Source: Porticoccaceae bacterium (lineage in GTDB: Bacteria > Pseudomonadota > Gammaproteobacteria > Pseudomonadales > Porticoccaceae). From it: a stretch of 38,846 nucleotides of DNA. Each line of letters opens with the position of its first letter. Position 1 is the stretch's first letter. This document shows positions 7,531-16,158 of this stretch, piece after piece. The notes beneath the pieces were generated by a model that was not told the origin of the DNA, did no database searches, and saw only the letters and a list, made by a program, of their open reading frames with translations. Position numbers and translations under genes: made by a program. The stretch spans positions 1 through 38,846 of the forward strand of contig JALRJD010000154.1 of assembly GCA_023255165.1 (NCBI GenBank), read 5' to 3'.

Positions 7531-7547
7531 TGTTACGTTAGGTAACA
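7531..7547. promoter_or_regulatory. Palindrome TGTTAC-n5-GTAACA
   Basis: A perfect 6-bp inverted repeat with a 5-base spacer lies 13 bases after folA and about 175 bases before the TonB2 operon. There is no T-run after it, so it is not a convincing terminator. It has the size of a transcription-factor half-site pair, but I cannot name the regulator. The rest of the 203-bp gap holds no obvious Fur box. Confidence 0.3.
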
Positions 7548-7721
7548 TAACTTCGGCATCTCTCTTGAACGGCTGGCAATTTCAGATGTGCCGTTGATTC
7601 TTGCAGATCACCCTGTTACAAAGACAGCCCAAGAAAATTTGTCAGTCGCTGGAAAGACGGTTTTTCCTTCAGCTGGCATCATTAAAGATCACCAATCCGA
7701 TAGACCCAAGTTGAGGGAACT

Positions 7722-8504
7722 ATGAAAAAGCAACCACTAAAAGCACTGGCATTTATTGCCGTACTTGCCGGTGGCTTAGCTGCTATTGCAGTTCAGGCTA
7801 CCGAGGTAAGTGATGTGCTAACAGCCGGCGCCAGCAAGGTTCAGGCGGCAAAAAAAGCACAGACAACAGTTGATCGCATCGCCGATCAGACCGATGGCCT
7901 GCTGCAGGAGTTCAAGCAGGTAAACAAGCAGATCGAAAGCCTGCGTGTTTACAATTCACAGCTCGAGCGCCAGATCGCCAGCCAGAAGCAAATGATGGCA
8001 GAACTAAACGAGTCGATTGAGAACGCTACTGTTATTGAGCGAGGCATCTCGCCACTGATGGAAGATATGCTCAAAGGTCTTCGCGAATTTGTTGCTCTGG
8101 ATGTTCCATTCAAGAAAGAGCAGCGTGAAGAAGCAATTGCCGAGCTGTTCGATAACCTCGACAGCGCCAAGTTCTCCGCGGCAGAAAAATTCCGTCAGAT
8201 CCTCGAAATCTACGATATCGAATCTGAGTACAGCCGTTCACTGGAAACCTATCGTGATCTCGTTGATATCAACGGCGATGGCGAAGAAGTAGAAGTGGAT
8301 ATGCTGCGTATCGGTCGTGTTGCCCTGATGTATCAAACAAAAGATAAATCACAGACAGGTGCCTGGAACAAGGCAACTGGCTCTTGGGAAACACTGGATT
8401 CCGAATATCGTCGCCCTGTAGACCAGGGTATCCGCATCGCCAAGAAACTGGCGCCGCAGGATGTCATGGAAATGCCAATTAACGCTCCGGAGACAGCACA
8501 ATGA
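7722..8504 (+). CDS. DUF3450 family periplasmic protein of a TonB2-type system
   Basis: A 260-residue secreted protein: lysine-rich N-terminus and hydrophobic core (3-22), with likely signal-peptidase cleavage after VQA near residue 26. Mature residues 40-105 are a heptad-rich coiled coil, followed by a conserved acidic/aromatic section (ISPLMEDMLKGLREFV, LDVPFKKEQRE, and AEKFRQILEIYDIESEYSR). This matches the DUF3450 family, which is regularly the first gene of TonB2-type clusters. Its stop overlaps the start of the next gene (ATGA, 8501-8504). Function is unproven; the inference from context is a periplasmic accessory to TtpC/ExbB/ExbD/TonB, helping energise outer-membrane transporters. Confidence 0.88.
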   Translation: MKKQPLKALAFIAVLAGGLAAIAVQATEVSDVLTAGASKVQAAKKAQTTVDRIADQTDGLLQEFKQVNKQIESLRVYNSQLERQIASQKQMMAELNESIENATVIERGISPLMEDMLKGLREFVALDVPFKKEQREEAIAELFDNLDSAKFSAAEKFRQILEIYDIESEYSRSLETYRDLVDINGDGEEVEVDMLRIGRVALMYQTKDKSQTGAWNKATGSWETLDSEYRRPVDQGIRIAKKLAPQDVMEMPINAPETAQ

Positions 8505-9871
8505 AACTGAAATTCGTTAAAGTTTGTGCCGCTTTCATAGCTGCTGCTGCGGTAAGCATGCCAGCGCTGGCACAGGATGCAAAAACCCTCGACGAGCTGC
8601 TGAACATGATTCAGAGCTCAACGATTTCCGAGTCCAAGGAATATCGTCAACGCGAAGCCGAGTTCAAGGCTGATCAGCGCAAGCAGGCTTCACAGCTCGC
8701 AAGCGCCAAGAACACCAAGGCTGCTGAAGAGCGCCGTTCCGATCGTCTTGAGCAGGAAATTCGCGACAACGACCTCAAGCTGGCCGCACTGCGTGAGCAG
8801 CGTGACAAGCGTCTCGGTTCCTTGAAAGAGCTGTTTGGCCACCTGACAGGCGCCGCCGGTGATATCCGCGCCAACCTGACTCAGTCCATCGTCAGTGCCC
8901 AGATTCCTGGTCGCACCGAGTTCCTCGACGAACTGATCGACAAGATGAGCAGCGACACTCGCCTGCCTTCGATTACTGATATCGAGAAGCTGTGGTACGA
9001 GCAGCAGCGCGAAATGATTGAAAGCGGCCGTGTGGTCAAATTCAACCGCACTGTGCTGCGTGCAGACGGCAGTCAGCAAGAGATGGAAGTTGTTCGCGTT
9101 GGCGCCTACAACCTGTTGGCTGATGGCATGTACCTCGAGTACAGCCCGGAAAACGGTCTGGTCTCTGAGCTGGCACGTCAGCCCTCAGGCCACAACGGCG
9201 GCGCAGCTGATCTTCAGGACGCTACAAGCGGCTTCACCAAAGTGGGTCTGGATCCTACCGGACCTCTGGGTGGCGGTTTGCTGCGCGCACTGATCAATAC
9301 GCCAACCATGATGGAGCGCTGGCACTTCGGTGGTCTGGTTGGTTACGTGATCACTGGTGTATTTGTTGTCGCAATTCTGCTGGCGGTATGGCGCTTTATC
9401 TTCCTGCAAGGTGTCTCTTCCAAGGTATCTGCACAGCTTAAGCGCCCAGAATCAGCCAGTCTGGATAACCCACTGGGTCGCGTGCTGGCGGTAGCTCAGG
9501 CCAACCCCGGTCTGGATGCAGAGTCGCTGGAGCTTAAGCTTCACGAAGCGGTACTCAAGGAGCGTCCATCAATTGAGTCTGGCCTCAGCCTGCTCAAGAT
9601 CATCGCCATGGTTGCCCCGCTGCTCGGTCTGCTGGGTACAGTGACCGGTATGATTATTACTTTCCAGATGATTACCCTGTTTGGTGCGGGCGATCCAAAG
9701 GCAATGGCCGGCGGTATCTCCCAGGCACTGATCACTACTGTACTGGGTCTGGTTGTTGCGATTCCAACAGTATTGATGCACACATTGGTCAATGGAAAAG
9801 CACAGCGTGTTCTGCATATCCTTGAAGAGCAGAGCGCTGGAATCGTAGCTGGTTCAGTAGAGGGTCGCTAA
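8501..9871 (+). CDS. TtpC-like MotA/TolQ/ExbB proton channel family protein
   Basis: A 456-residue protein with a signal peptide (cleavage likely after PALA, residue 24), a long periplasmic coiled coil (about 28-110), a middle periplasmic domain, one transmembrane helix at about 278-300 (VGYVITGVFVVAILLAVW), and a C-terminal MotA/TolQ/ExbB domain at 362-432 (LLKIIAMVAPLLGLLGTVTG, then GDPKAMAGGISQAL). This is the architecture of TtpC, the extra component essential to the Vibrio TonB2 system, and is nearly twice the size of ordinary ExbB. It overlaps the DUF3450 gene by four bases and is followed after one base by exbB. It probably bridges the proton-driven motor to periplasmic partners. Confidence 0.9.
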   Translation: MKLKFVKVCAAFIAAAAVSMPALAQDAKTLDELLNMIQSSTISESKEYRQREAEFKADQRKQASQLASAKNTKAAEERRSDRLEQEIRDNDLKLAALREQRDKRLGSLKELFGHLTGAAGDIRANLTQSIVSAQIPGRTEFLDELIDKMSSDTRLPSITDIEKLWYEQQREMIESGRVVKFNRTVLRADGSQQEMEVVRVGAYNLLADGMYLEYSPENGLVSELARQPSGHNGGAADLQDATSGFTKVGLDPTGPLGGGLLRALINTPTMMERWHFGGLVGYVITGVFVVAILLAVWRFIFLQGVSSKVSAQLKRPESASLDNPLGRVLAVAQANPGLDAESLELKLHEAVLKERPSIESGLSLLKIIAMVAPLLGLLGTVTGMIITFQMITLFGAGDPKAMAGGISQALITTVLGLVVAIPTVLMHTLVNGKAQRVLHILEEQSAGIVAGSVEGR

Positions 9872-9872
9872 C

Positions 9873-10397
9873 ATGTGGTTTGTTGATACTCTCGCAGAAG
9901 TTGGAAAGTTTATGGATTCAGGCGGCATGGTCCTTTGGGCCATTGTCGTCCTGCTCTTCGTAATGTGGACTCTCCTTTTTGAGCGCATGTGGTATCTCAA
10001 AACCAGCGTCAGCGTTGATGTTCAATACGCTCTTGATAGCTGGGAGGCGCGCGCTGAGCGCAAATCCAAGCGCGCCCATCAGATCAGGGAAAAACTGATC
10101 TCTGAAGTCAGCGTCAAGATCGATGAAAACATTATGATGATCAAAACTCTGGTTGCCCTGGCCCCGCTGTTTGGTCTGCTGGGCACGGTAACCGGAATGA
10201 TTGTCGTGTTTGACGTAATGGCATTTACCGGCGGCGGTGACGCCAAGGCGATGGCAGGTGGTGTTTCCCAGGCAACTGTACCGACCATGTCGGGCATGGT
10301 TGCCGCACTGTCCGGCGTATTCGGCATGACCTATGTCGAGCGCGCCGCGGAGCGGGAAAAGAATCTGCTCGAAGACCATCTGACCATGGATCACTAA
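9873..10397 (+). CDS. exbB: ExbB-type proton channel subunit
   Basis: A 174-residue inner-membrane protein of the MotA/TolQ/ExbB family, shorter than E. coli ExbB (244) and like the ExbB2 subunits of TonB2 systems. The first membrane helix is at about 18-38 (GMVLWAIVVLLFVMWTLLF). The paired C-terminal helices carry LVALAPLFGLLGTVTGMI, the DAKAMAGGVSQA signature and VAALSGVFGMTYVERAAERE. With ExbD it should form the proton-motive-force-driven motor that energises TonB. It begins one base after the ttpC-like gene stop and ends 40 bp before exbD. Its signature motif is nearly the same as that of the preceding TtpC-like protein. Confidence 0.94.
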   Translation: MWFVDTLAEVGKFMDSGGMVLWAIVVLLFVMWTLLFERMWYLKTSVSVDVQYALDSWEARAERKSKRAHQIREKLISEVSVKIDENIMMIKTLVALAPLFGLLGTVTGMIVVFDVMAFTGGGDAKAMAGGVSQATVPTMSGMVAALSGVFGMTYVERAAEREKNLLEDHLTMDH

Positions 10398-10437
10398 CCG
10401 GCGCCTGTTAAAGACATGGCTCCTGTGAGAGAAAACT

Positions 10438-10842
10438 ATGCGCAATAGAACAAGTGGATCACAACCCCAGGGCGAGGCAATCGACCTCACCCCGATGCTG
10501 GATGTGGTTTTTATTATGCTGATCTTTTTCATTGTGACGGCATCGTTTATCAAACTGCCCGGTGTCGACGTTAATAAAGTCGACGCCGATACGGCAGACC
10601 CCTACAAAAAAGTAGGTATTCTGGTAGCGGTCAGCGAAAACAATGAAATCTGGATTGATAAAAAGCGCGTGGAGCCCACTGCGTTGAAAATCAATCTGAC
10701 AAGACTGTACAACGAAAACCCAAAGGGCGGCATGGTTATCCAGGCCGACAATGAATCAAATATTGAAATGGTCGCCAAGGTGGCCGATGTCGCAACCGAC
10801 ATTGGTATCCGCCCGGTGGGTATTTCGGTAGAAAAAGACTGA
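10438..10842 (+). CDS. exbD: ExbD-type biopolymer transport protein
   Basis: A 134-residue ExbD/TolR protein: short cytoplasmic N-terminus, one transmembrane helix at about 22-42 (DVVFIMLIFFIVTASFI), and a periplasmic domain with the usual strands (VLVAVSENNEIWIDKKRVE, GGMVIQADNES). The membrane aspartate D22 in TPMLDVVFIML corresponds to the essential proton-carrying Asp of ExbD (E. coli D25). It works with ExbB as stator/rotor of the TonB-energising complex. Spacing to tonB is nine bases, within the operon. A GAGAG-type ribosome binding site lies at about 10427-10432. Confidence 0.95.
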   Translation: MRNRTSGSQPQGEAIDLTPMLDVVFIMLIFFIVTASFIKLPGVDVNKVDADTADPYKKVGILVAVSENNEIWIDKKRVEPTALKINLTRLYNENPKGGMVIQADNESNIEMVAKVADVATDIGIRPVGISVEKD

Positions 10843-10851
10843 GTTAAGAGT

Positions 10852-11460
10852 ATGGCTGTTATCAGAGTTGGTATTTCTGCTGCACTTGGTGTCCTGATTA
10901 CCTTTGCGTTGATCATCGTGATGTATAAGTTGATTGACTCGGGTAACAAGGAGATGGACGACAAAGAGACGATTAAAATCGCCGACTTCCTCCATGTTGA
11001 CCGCCAGGTTGCCGAGAATGCAAAGCAGACCGAAGTGGAAAAGCCTGAAGATCCGGAGACTCCTCCACCGGAAATTCCCGAAGAAAACATCGAGTTTGAA
11101 GTCCCTGAAAATGCCGTGAGCATGGCGGCCCCCGCGGCCAATGCCAATCTCAAAATCGGTGGCGCTGGCGGTTTTGCCCGGGATTCAGACTATATTCCTG
11201 TCTATGTTCCCCAGCCGCAGTACCCGCGTCGGGCTCAAACCCGTGGTAAAGAAGGCTATGCGGTGATCGAAGTAACCATTACCACCACCGGTGGCACCAG
11301 GGATCCGCTTCTGATTGAGGAATATCCGGAAGGTTGGGGTTTTGGACGTGCGGCACTTAAGGCAGCGGAAAAACTCAAGTACAACCCACGGGTGGTTGAC
11401 GGAGTGGGGCAGGAAGTTCCTGGCGTGCTGTATAAATTTACTTTCCAGATGGCAAAATAA
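10852..11460 (+). CDS. tonB: TonB family energy transducer
   Basis: A 202-residue TonB protein. The uncleaved N-terminal anchor is at about 4-27 (IRVGISAALGVLITFALIIV). A Pro/Glu-rich periplasmic linker follows (about 55-90, PEDPETPPPEIPEEN), shorter than in E. coli TonB. The C-terminal TonB domain runs from about 118, with PQPQYPRRAQTRGKEGYAVI, a glycine-containing turn, and KLKYNPRVVDG near the end. It transmits energy from ExbB/ExbD across the periplasm to TonB-dependent receptors for siderophores, vitamins or glycans. No receptor gene is in this window, so the substrate is unknown. The short linker and the partner TtpC fit the TonB2 class. Confidence 0.94.
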   Translation: MAVIRVGISAALGVLITFALIIVMYKLIDSGNKEMDDKETIKIADFLHVDRQVAENAKQTEVEKPEDPETPPPEIPEENIEFEVPENAVSMAAPAANANLKIGGAGGFARDSDYIPVYVPQPQYPRRAQTRGKEGYAVIEVTITTTGGTRDPLLIEEYPEGWGFGRAALKAAEKLKYNPRVVDGVGQEVPGVLYKFTFQMAK

Positions 11461-11470
11461 GGAGTCAATG

Positions 11471-12835
11471 ATGTCTAGAAGCACAAAATTTCTAGCTGTA
11501 TTCGGCGCTGCATTCTTTTTGCCGTTGATGGTCGCAGTGGTTCAACCTCAGTCTGTATTGGCTGCTTCGGTTAGTGCCGCCGAGGAAAAAGAAGAGCCCA
11601 AGTACAAAGACGTTAAAACACGTCAGCGTCAGTCTGTTGGCGCCAAGTGTGCCAAGGCGCTGGAAAAGATTCAGCCCGAGATCGAAGCTGAGAACTGGGC
11701 TGGTTCGCTGCAGATGCTGAAAGAGATCGGCGCAAGTGAAAAGACCTGCGCCACCGACTATGAGCAGACTCAGGTGTGGAAATTTTCCGCCTATGTTTAC
11801 TACTCCCTCGACGACTACGCGGCCGCTATTCGTGAATACCTGAGAGTGGTTAACGGTGTCGGCACGCCTCCTGAGTTAAAGCTCGATACTCGCTACACCT
11901 TGGCACAGCTTTACACCGTTCAGGAAGACTACCGCAATGCGGCCAAGCAGCTTGAAGCCTGGATGGCTGAGTCAACTATTGTTGGCGCGGATGCCAAGAT
12001 GTTGTTGGCACAGATCTACTACCAGCTCGAGCGCAAGAAAGACTCGCTGCGTCTGGTTGAAGAAGCCATTGCCGACGTTGAGGCTAAAGATATTCTGCCG
12101 AAAGAGGGCTGGTGGGGTCTGCAGCGCGTGCTGTACTACGAGAAGAACGACTACAAAAAAGTGGTCAGTATCCTCGAGAAACTGGTCAAGCACTACCCCA
12201 AGTGGACTTACTGGCGTCAGCTTGGCGGCATGTACGGCGAGCTTGAGCGTGAAACCGATCGTCTGGTTGCCACCGAGGTGGTTTATCTGAATGGCCAGCT
12301 CGACAAAGAGAGCCAGGTCATGAGCATGGCCTATATGTATCTCGGCGCAGAGGTTCCCTACCGCGCGGCGGTTATTATCGAAAAGGGGATGAAAGACGGC
12401 ATTATCAAGCGCACGGCGAAGAATCTCGAAGTGCTGGGTACCGCCTGGTACCAGTCAAAAGATCTTAACAACGCTGTAAAAGCCCTTGAAGACGCGTCAA
12501 AGAAATCCGATACCGGTAACCTGCAGGCGCGTTTGGCGGGTATCTACCTCGACCTTGGCCGTGACAAAGATGCTTATAAAGCCTCCGTTCGCGCTGACAA
12601 GAAAGGCGGCGTCAAGCGTCCTGAATCCAATTATCTGGTGATGGGCAATGCGCTGATCAATCTGCACTGCTACAACGATGCTATTGATGCGTTCAAGAAG
12701 TCGATCAAGGCATCAAAGGATGAAAAGAACAAACGTTACCCACGGCAGTGGATTCGCTATGCCGATACCGAAGGCACGCGACTGCAGAAGCTTCGCGACG
12801 TGGGCGCAACGGTTCCTGGTTGTAGCAAAGGCTAA
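11471..12835 (+). CDS. TPR-repeat protein closing the TonB2-type operon
   Basis: About 454 residues, with an N-terminal signal peptide (hydrophobic 7-28, cleavage likely after VLA or AAS near 29-31), then a helical-repeat protein with several tetratricopeptide-like units (for example ATDYEQTQVWKFSAYVYYSL, LDTRYTLAQLYTVQEDYRNA, and NLQARLAGIYLDLGRDKDAY). Two adjacent ATGs are possible (11468 and 11471); GGAG at 11461-11464 is only three bases from the first and six from the second, so 11471 is preferred. TPR proteins regularly end TonB2/TtpC clusters and may organise contacts between the motor and outer-membrane receptors; that role is inferred. It is followed by a strong terminator. Confidence 0.85.
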   Translation: MSRSTKFLAVFGAAFFLPLMVAVVQPQSVLAASVSAAEEKEEPKYKDVKTRQRQSVGAKCAKALEKIQPEIEAENWAGSLQMLKEIGASEKTCATDYEQTQVWKFSAYVYYSLDDYAAAIREYLRVVNGVGTPPELKLDTRYTLAQLYTVQEDYRNAAKQLEAWMAESTIVGADAKMLLAQIYYQLERKKDSLRLVEEAIADVEAKDILPKEGWWGLQRVLYYEKNDYKKVVSILEKLVKHYPKWTYWRQLGGMYGELERETDRLVATEVVYLNGQLDKESQVMSMAYMYLGAEVPYRAAVIIEKGMKDGIIKRTAKNLEVLGTAWYQSKDLNNAVKALEDASKKSDTGNLQARLAGIYLDLGRDKDAYKASVRADKKGGVKRPESNYLVMGNALINLHCYNDAIDAFKKSIKASKDEKNKRYPRQWIRYADTEGTRLQKLRDVGATVPGCSKG

Positions 12836-12862
12836 ATTCTGAATCGTCAAATCCTCAGAAAT

Positions 12863-12895
12863 AAAAAAACCCGGAACACAGTTCCGGGTTTTTTT
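12863..12895. terminator. Bidirectional rho-independent terminator
   Basis: A7, stem CCCGGAAC (12870-12877), loop ACA, stem GTTCCGGG (12881-12888), T7. The eight-base GC-rich stem is extended by A-U pairing and is flanked by A and T runs, so it can terminate both the TonB2-type operon (plus strand) and ilvD (minus strand). Confidence 0.93.
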
Positions 12896-12930
12896 ATGCT
12901 CGACAATCAAGAGCGCTATTGAGAGGTTGG

Positions 12931-14766
12931 TTACAGCTGCGACAGATCGCGTACCGCGCCTTTGTCGGCACTGGTGGCCAGCTTGGCATAGGCTCTGAGC
13001 GCAGCCGATACCGCACGTGGGCGTGGCTCCGCAGGCTGCCAGCCGAGCTTGTCCTGTTCCGCCCGGCGCGCTGCCAACTCTTCGTCGGAGATCAGCACTT
13101 CAATTGAACGATTGGGGATATCGATACGAATTTTATCGCCCTGGCGAACCAGGCCAATATTGCCGCCGGCACCAGCCTCAGGTGATACGTGGCCAATCGA
13201 CAGGCCGGATGTACCGCCGGAGAAGCGACCATCGGTAATCAGTGCGCAGGCCTTGCCGAGATTTTTCGACTTGATATAACTGGTTGGGTAGAGCATCTCC
13301 TGCATGCCCGGCCCACCGCGAGGACCTTCGTAGCGCACAATCACCACATCGCCGGCCTTTACCCGATCATTCAAAATGGCATCTACCGCTTCATCCTGGC
13401 TTTCGGTGATAAAGGCAGGGCCTTCAAAGACATGGATCGACTCATCCACGCCAGAGGTTTTCACCACGCAGCCGTCCGGTGCCAGATTGCCGGTCAACAC
13501 CGCCAGCCCGCCCTCACGACTAAAGGCATTTTCAAGGTTGCGTATACAGCCATTTTCACGATCCGCATCCAGCGATGGCCACCGCGTGCTCTGACTGAAG
13601 GCTGTCTGGGTTGGAATACCCGCAGGCCCGGCTTTGTAAAAGGTTTTGACCTCATCGCTGACATGGCCGCTGACAATATCCCACTTGTTCAGCGCTTCGC
13701 TCAATGTGTTTGAATGCACGGTCGGCAAATCACTGTGAATCAATCCGGCGCGATTAAGTTCGGCGAGAATGCCCATAATACCGCCGGCGCGGTGCACATC
13801 TTCGATATGGTACTCGGGTGTATTTGGCGCCACCTTGCACAGCTGCGGCACCACCCGTGACAGGCGGTCGATGTCGGCCATATCAAACTCGATGCCGGCC
13901 TCCTGCACCGCTGCCAGCAGGTGCAGAATGGTATTGGTTGAACCACCCATGCAGATATCCAGCGTCATGGCGTTTTCAAAGGCCTTGAAGTTGGCAATTG
14001 AACGCGGCAGCACAGAGTCATCGTCCTGCTCATAATGGCGGCGCGTTATATCGACAATAGTGCGGCCAGCCTGTTGAAACAGTTCACGGCGATCCGAGTG
14101 CGTCGCCAGCACCGTGCCATTGCCAGGCAGCGAAAGCCCCAGCGCCTCGGTCAGGCAGTTCATTGAGTTGGCGGTAAACATTCCGGAACAGGAGCCGCAG
14201 GTTGGGCACGCGGAGCGCTCGTATTCTGCCACCTTCTCATCGCTGGCACTATCATCCACAGCAATCACCATGGCATCGACCAGGTCGAGCTTGTGCTCTG
14301 CCAGTTTGGTTTTGCCCGCCTCCATTGGACCGCCAGAGACAAAAATAACCGGAATATTCAGGCGCATTGCCGCCATCAACATTCCCGGAGTGATCTTGTC
14401 GCAGTTGGAAATACAGACCAGCGCATCGGCACAGTGGGCATTGACCATATACTCCACCGAGTCGGCAATAATATCCCGCGATGGCAGCGAATAGAGCATG
14501 CCGTCGTGGCCCATGGCAATGCCATCGTCCACCGCGATCGTATGAAACTCCCGGGCAATACCACCGGCTTTGGCAATCTCTTCTGCAACCAGATCGCCGA
14601 GATCCTTGAGGTGTACGTGGCCAGGCACAAACTGGGTATAGGAGTTGGCGATGGCAATCATCGGCTTGTTGAAGTCATCGTCCTTCATGCCCGTGGCGCG
14701 CCACAGCGCTCTGGCTCCAGCCATATTGCGGCCTTGAGTGGTGGTGTGTGATCTGTACTTGGGCAT
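12931..14766 (-). CDS. ilvD: Dihydroxy-acid dehydratase
   Basis: A 611-residue dihydroxy-acid dehydratase, the iron-sulfur enzyme that forms the keto acids preceding valine and isoleucine and is needed for leucine. Near-identical E. coli-type motifs are visible: MPKYRSHTTTQGRNMAGARA at the start, FVPGHVHLKDLG, the DDGIAMGH magnesium site, ISNCDKITPGM with cluster ligand C122, and the CPTCGSCSGMFTANS segment (187-201) supplying further cluster cysteines. These suggest the oxygen-sensitive [4Fe-4S] type. The gene is full length. It lies after argE-argA on the same strand, separated by 62 bp with a weak terminator-like hairpin, and ends 35 bp from the shared bidirectional terminator. Confidence 0.97.
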   Translation of the reverse strand: MPKYRSHTTTQGRNMAGARALWRATGMKDDDFNKPMIAIANSYTQFVPGHVHLKDLGDLVAEEIAKAGGIAREFHTIAVDDGIAMGHDGMLYSLPSRDIIADSVEYMVNAHCADALVCISNCDKITPGMLMAAMRLNIPVIFVSGGPMEAGKTKLAEHKLDLVDAMVIAVDDSASDEKVAEYERSACPTCGSCSGMFTANSMNCLTEALGLSLPGNGTVLATHSDRRELFQQAGRTIVDITRRHYEQDDDSVLPRSIANFKAFENAMTLDICMGGSTNTILHLLAAVQEAGIEFDMADIDRLSRVVPQLCKVAPNTPEYHIEDVHRAGGIMGILAELNRAGLIHSDLPTVHSNTLSEALNKWDIVSGHVSDEVKTFYKAGPAGIPTQTAFSQSTRWPSLDADRENGCIRNLENAFSREGGLAVLTGNLAPDGCVVKTSGVDESIHVFEGPAFITESQDEAVDAILNDRVKAGDVVIVRYEGPRGGPGMQEMLYPTSYIKSKNLGKACALITDGRFSGGTSGLSIGHVSPEAGAGGNIGLVRQGDKIRIDIPNRSIEVLISDEELAARRAEQDKLGWQPAEPRPRAVSAALRAYAKLATSADKGAVRDLSQL

Positions 14767-14790
14767 CTACATTCTCTTTATTGAATTATG

Positions 14791-14816
14791 AAAAAAGTGT
14801 CTTGCCCTGATGGGCA
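14791..14816 (-). terminator. Weak terminator-like hairpin after argA
   Basis: On the minus strand TGCCC, loop ATCA, GGGCA is followed within about six bases by a run of six T (A6 at 14791-14796). The stem has only five clean pairs, so termination between argA and ilvD would be partial at best. Confidence 0.4.
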
Positions 14817-14828
14817 GATAAATAAATT

Positions 14829-16151
14829 TTACAGTTGCTTGCTGAAAATACGCGACTGACGCTGATAGTTGTACAGCGACTGTTTTTCGGCGGGTAGATC
14901 AGTCAGGGTCGCTTCGACAAAACCCTGCTCTCGAAACCAGTGCGCAGTCTGTGTGGTCAACACAAACAAGGTTTTAAGGCTGTTCGCGCGGGCGTCACTT
15001 TCAATGTTTTTGAGTAGACGCGAAGCAATGCCCTGATTGTGAAATTCAGGGTGCGTTGCTACACAGGCCAACTCACCGGCATCGCTATTGTCGATCGGGT
15101 AGAGTGCGGCGCAGCCGAGCAATGTCCCCTCAGGGTGCACCACCACCATAAAGCGCGAAATCTCGGTTTCCAGCAGCTCGCGTGAGCGCTTGACCAAAAT
15201 CCCTTTCTGCTCGAGCGGCGCAATCAGATCAAGAATCCCGCCCACATCGTCAATGGTGGCAGGTCTGATCACCTCGGAATAATCCTTCATAATCAATGTG
15301 CCGCTACCATCACGGGTAAATAGCTCGCGCAGCAATGTGCCATCGTCGCTGCAACCGACCAGATGCACGCGGTCGACACTGTTGCGACAGGCTTGATAGG
15401 CCGATGCCAGCAGCGCGTATTGCTCTGAGTCTTCACCGCCAGCCTTTTTCAGTCGCGCTTTCATATCAATCACTTCGGGCAGTGACAGATTGCGCAACAG
15501 TGTCTTTTCGGCATCGAGAATGCCCGGTGCCTTGGACAGCAGAATCAGTTTCTCCGCGTTCAGTGCAATCGCCGTCTCCGTGGCCACATCCAGATAGCTG
15601 AGATTAAATGCCTCACCGGTTGGCGAAAAGCCGATTGTCGACATCAACACTAGCGCGTCGCTCTCCAATTGCTGGGTAATCGCCGCGCTATCAATGCGGC
15701 GAATTTCACCGGCGCGCTGGAAATCGACACCCTCGCGCACACCCACCGGTTTGGCGGTGATAAAGTTGCCACCAATCACGCGCACGCGGGCACCATGCAT
15801 CGGCGAATTGGGTAGCCCCATCGACAGTGCTGATTCAATCTGAAAGCGTGTTGAACCGACCGCCTCTTTAACACATTGCATTGACGCGGCATCGGTTACC
15901 CGTATCTGATCGCGAAAAACCGTTTCCAGGCCCGCCAGTTGCAGACGCTGATCGATCTGCGGTCGCGCACCGTGAACTAAAACAATATTGACGCCAAGGC
16001 TCTGCATCAGCGCTATATCGTGAACAATGCCGTCAAAATTATCGTCCAGCACGGCCTCACCACTCATTGCGATAACAAAGGTTTTACCCCTGTGCGCATG
16101 AATATAAGGCGAGGTCTCGCGGAAAAATTGAATGTAGTTGTTGGTTGTCAT
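14829..16151 (-). CDS. argA: Amino-acid N-acetyltransferase (N-acetylglutamate synthase)
   Basis: A 440-residue N-acetylglutamate synthase that acetylates glutamate in the first step of arginine synthesis. The N-terminal amino-acid-kinase-like domain (about 20-285) has VIAMSGEAVLDD and NIVLVHGARPQID; it normally binds arginine for feedback control. The C-terminal GNAT domain (about 290-435) has CVATHPEFHNQGIASRLL, with the acetyl-CoA loop around H371-A376. The start is the ATG at 16151 (MTTNNYIQFFRE), the conserved ArgA beginning; an in-frame extension to 16235 would overlap argE and adds non-homologous residues. It begins 7 bp after argE ends, forming one operon. Confidence 0.96.
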   Translation of the reverse strand: MTTNNYIQFFRETSPYIHAHRGKTFVIAMSGEAVLDDNFDGIVHDIALMQSLGVNIVLVHGARPQIDQRLQLAGLETVFRDQIRVTDAASMQCVKEAVGSTRFQIESALSMGLPNSPMHGARVRVIGGNFITAKPVGVREGVDFQRAGEIRRIDSAAITQQLESDALVLMSTIGFSPTGEAFNLSYLDVATETAIALNAEKLILLSKAPGILDAEKTLLRNLSLPEVIDMKARLKKAGGEDSEQYALLASAYQACRNSVDRVHLVGCSDDGTLLRELFTRDGSGTLIMKDYSEVIRPATIDDVGGILDLIAPLEQKGILVKRSRELLETEISRFMVVVHPEGTLLGCAALYPIDNSDAGELACVATHPEFHNQGIASRLLKNIESDARANSLKTLFVLTTQTAHWFREQGFVEATLTDLPAEKQSLYNYQRQSRIFSKQL

Positions 16152-16158
16152 GGCGCGA

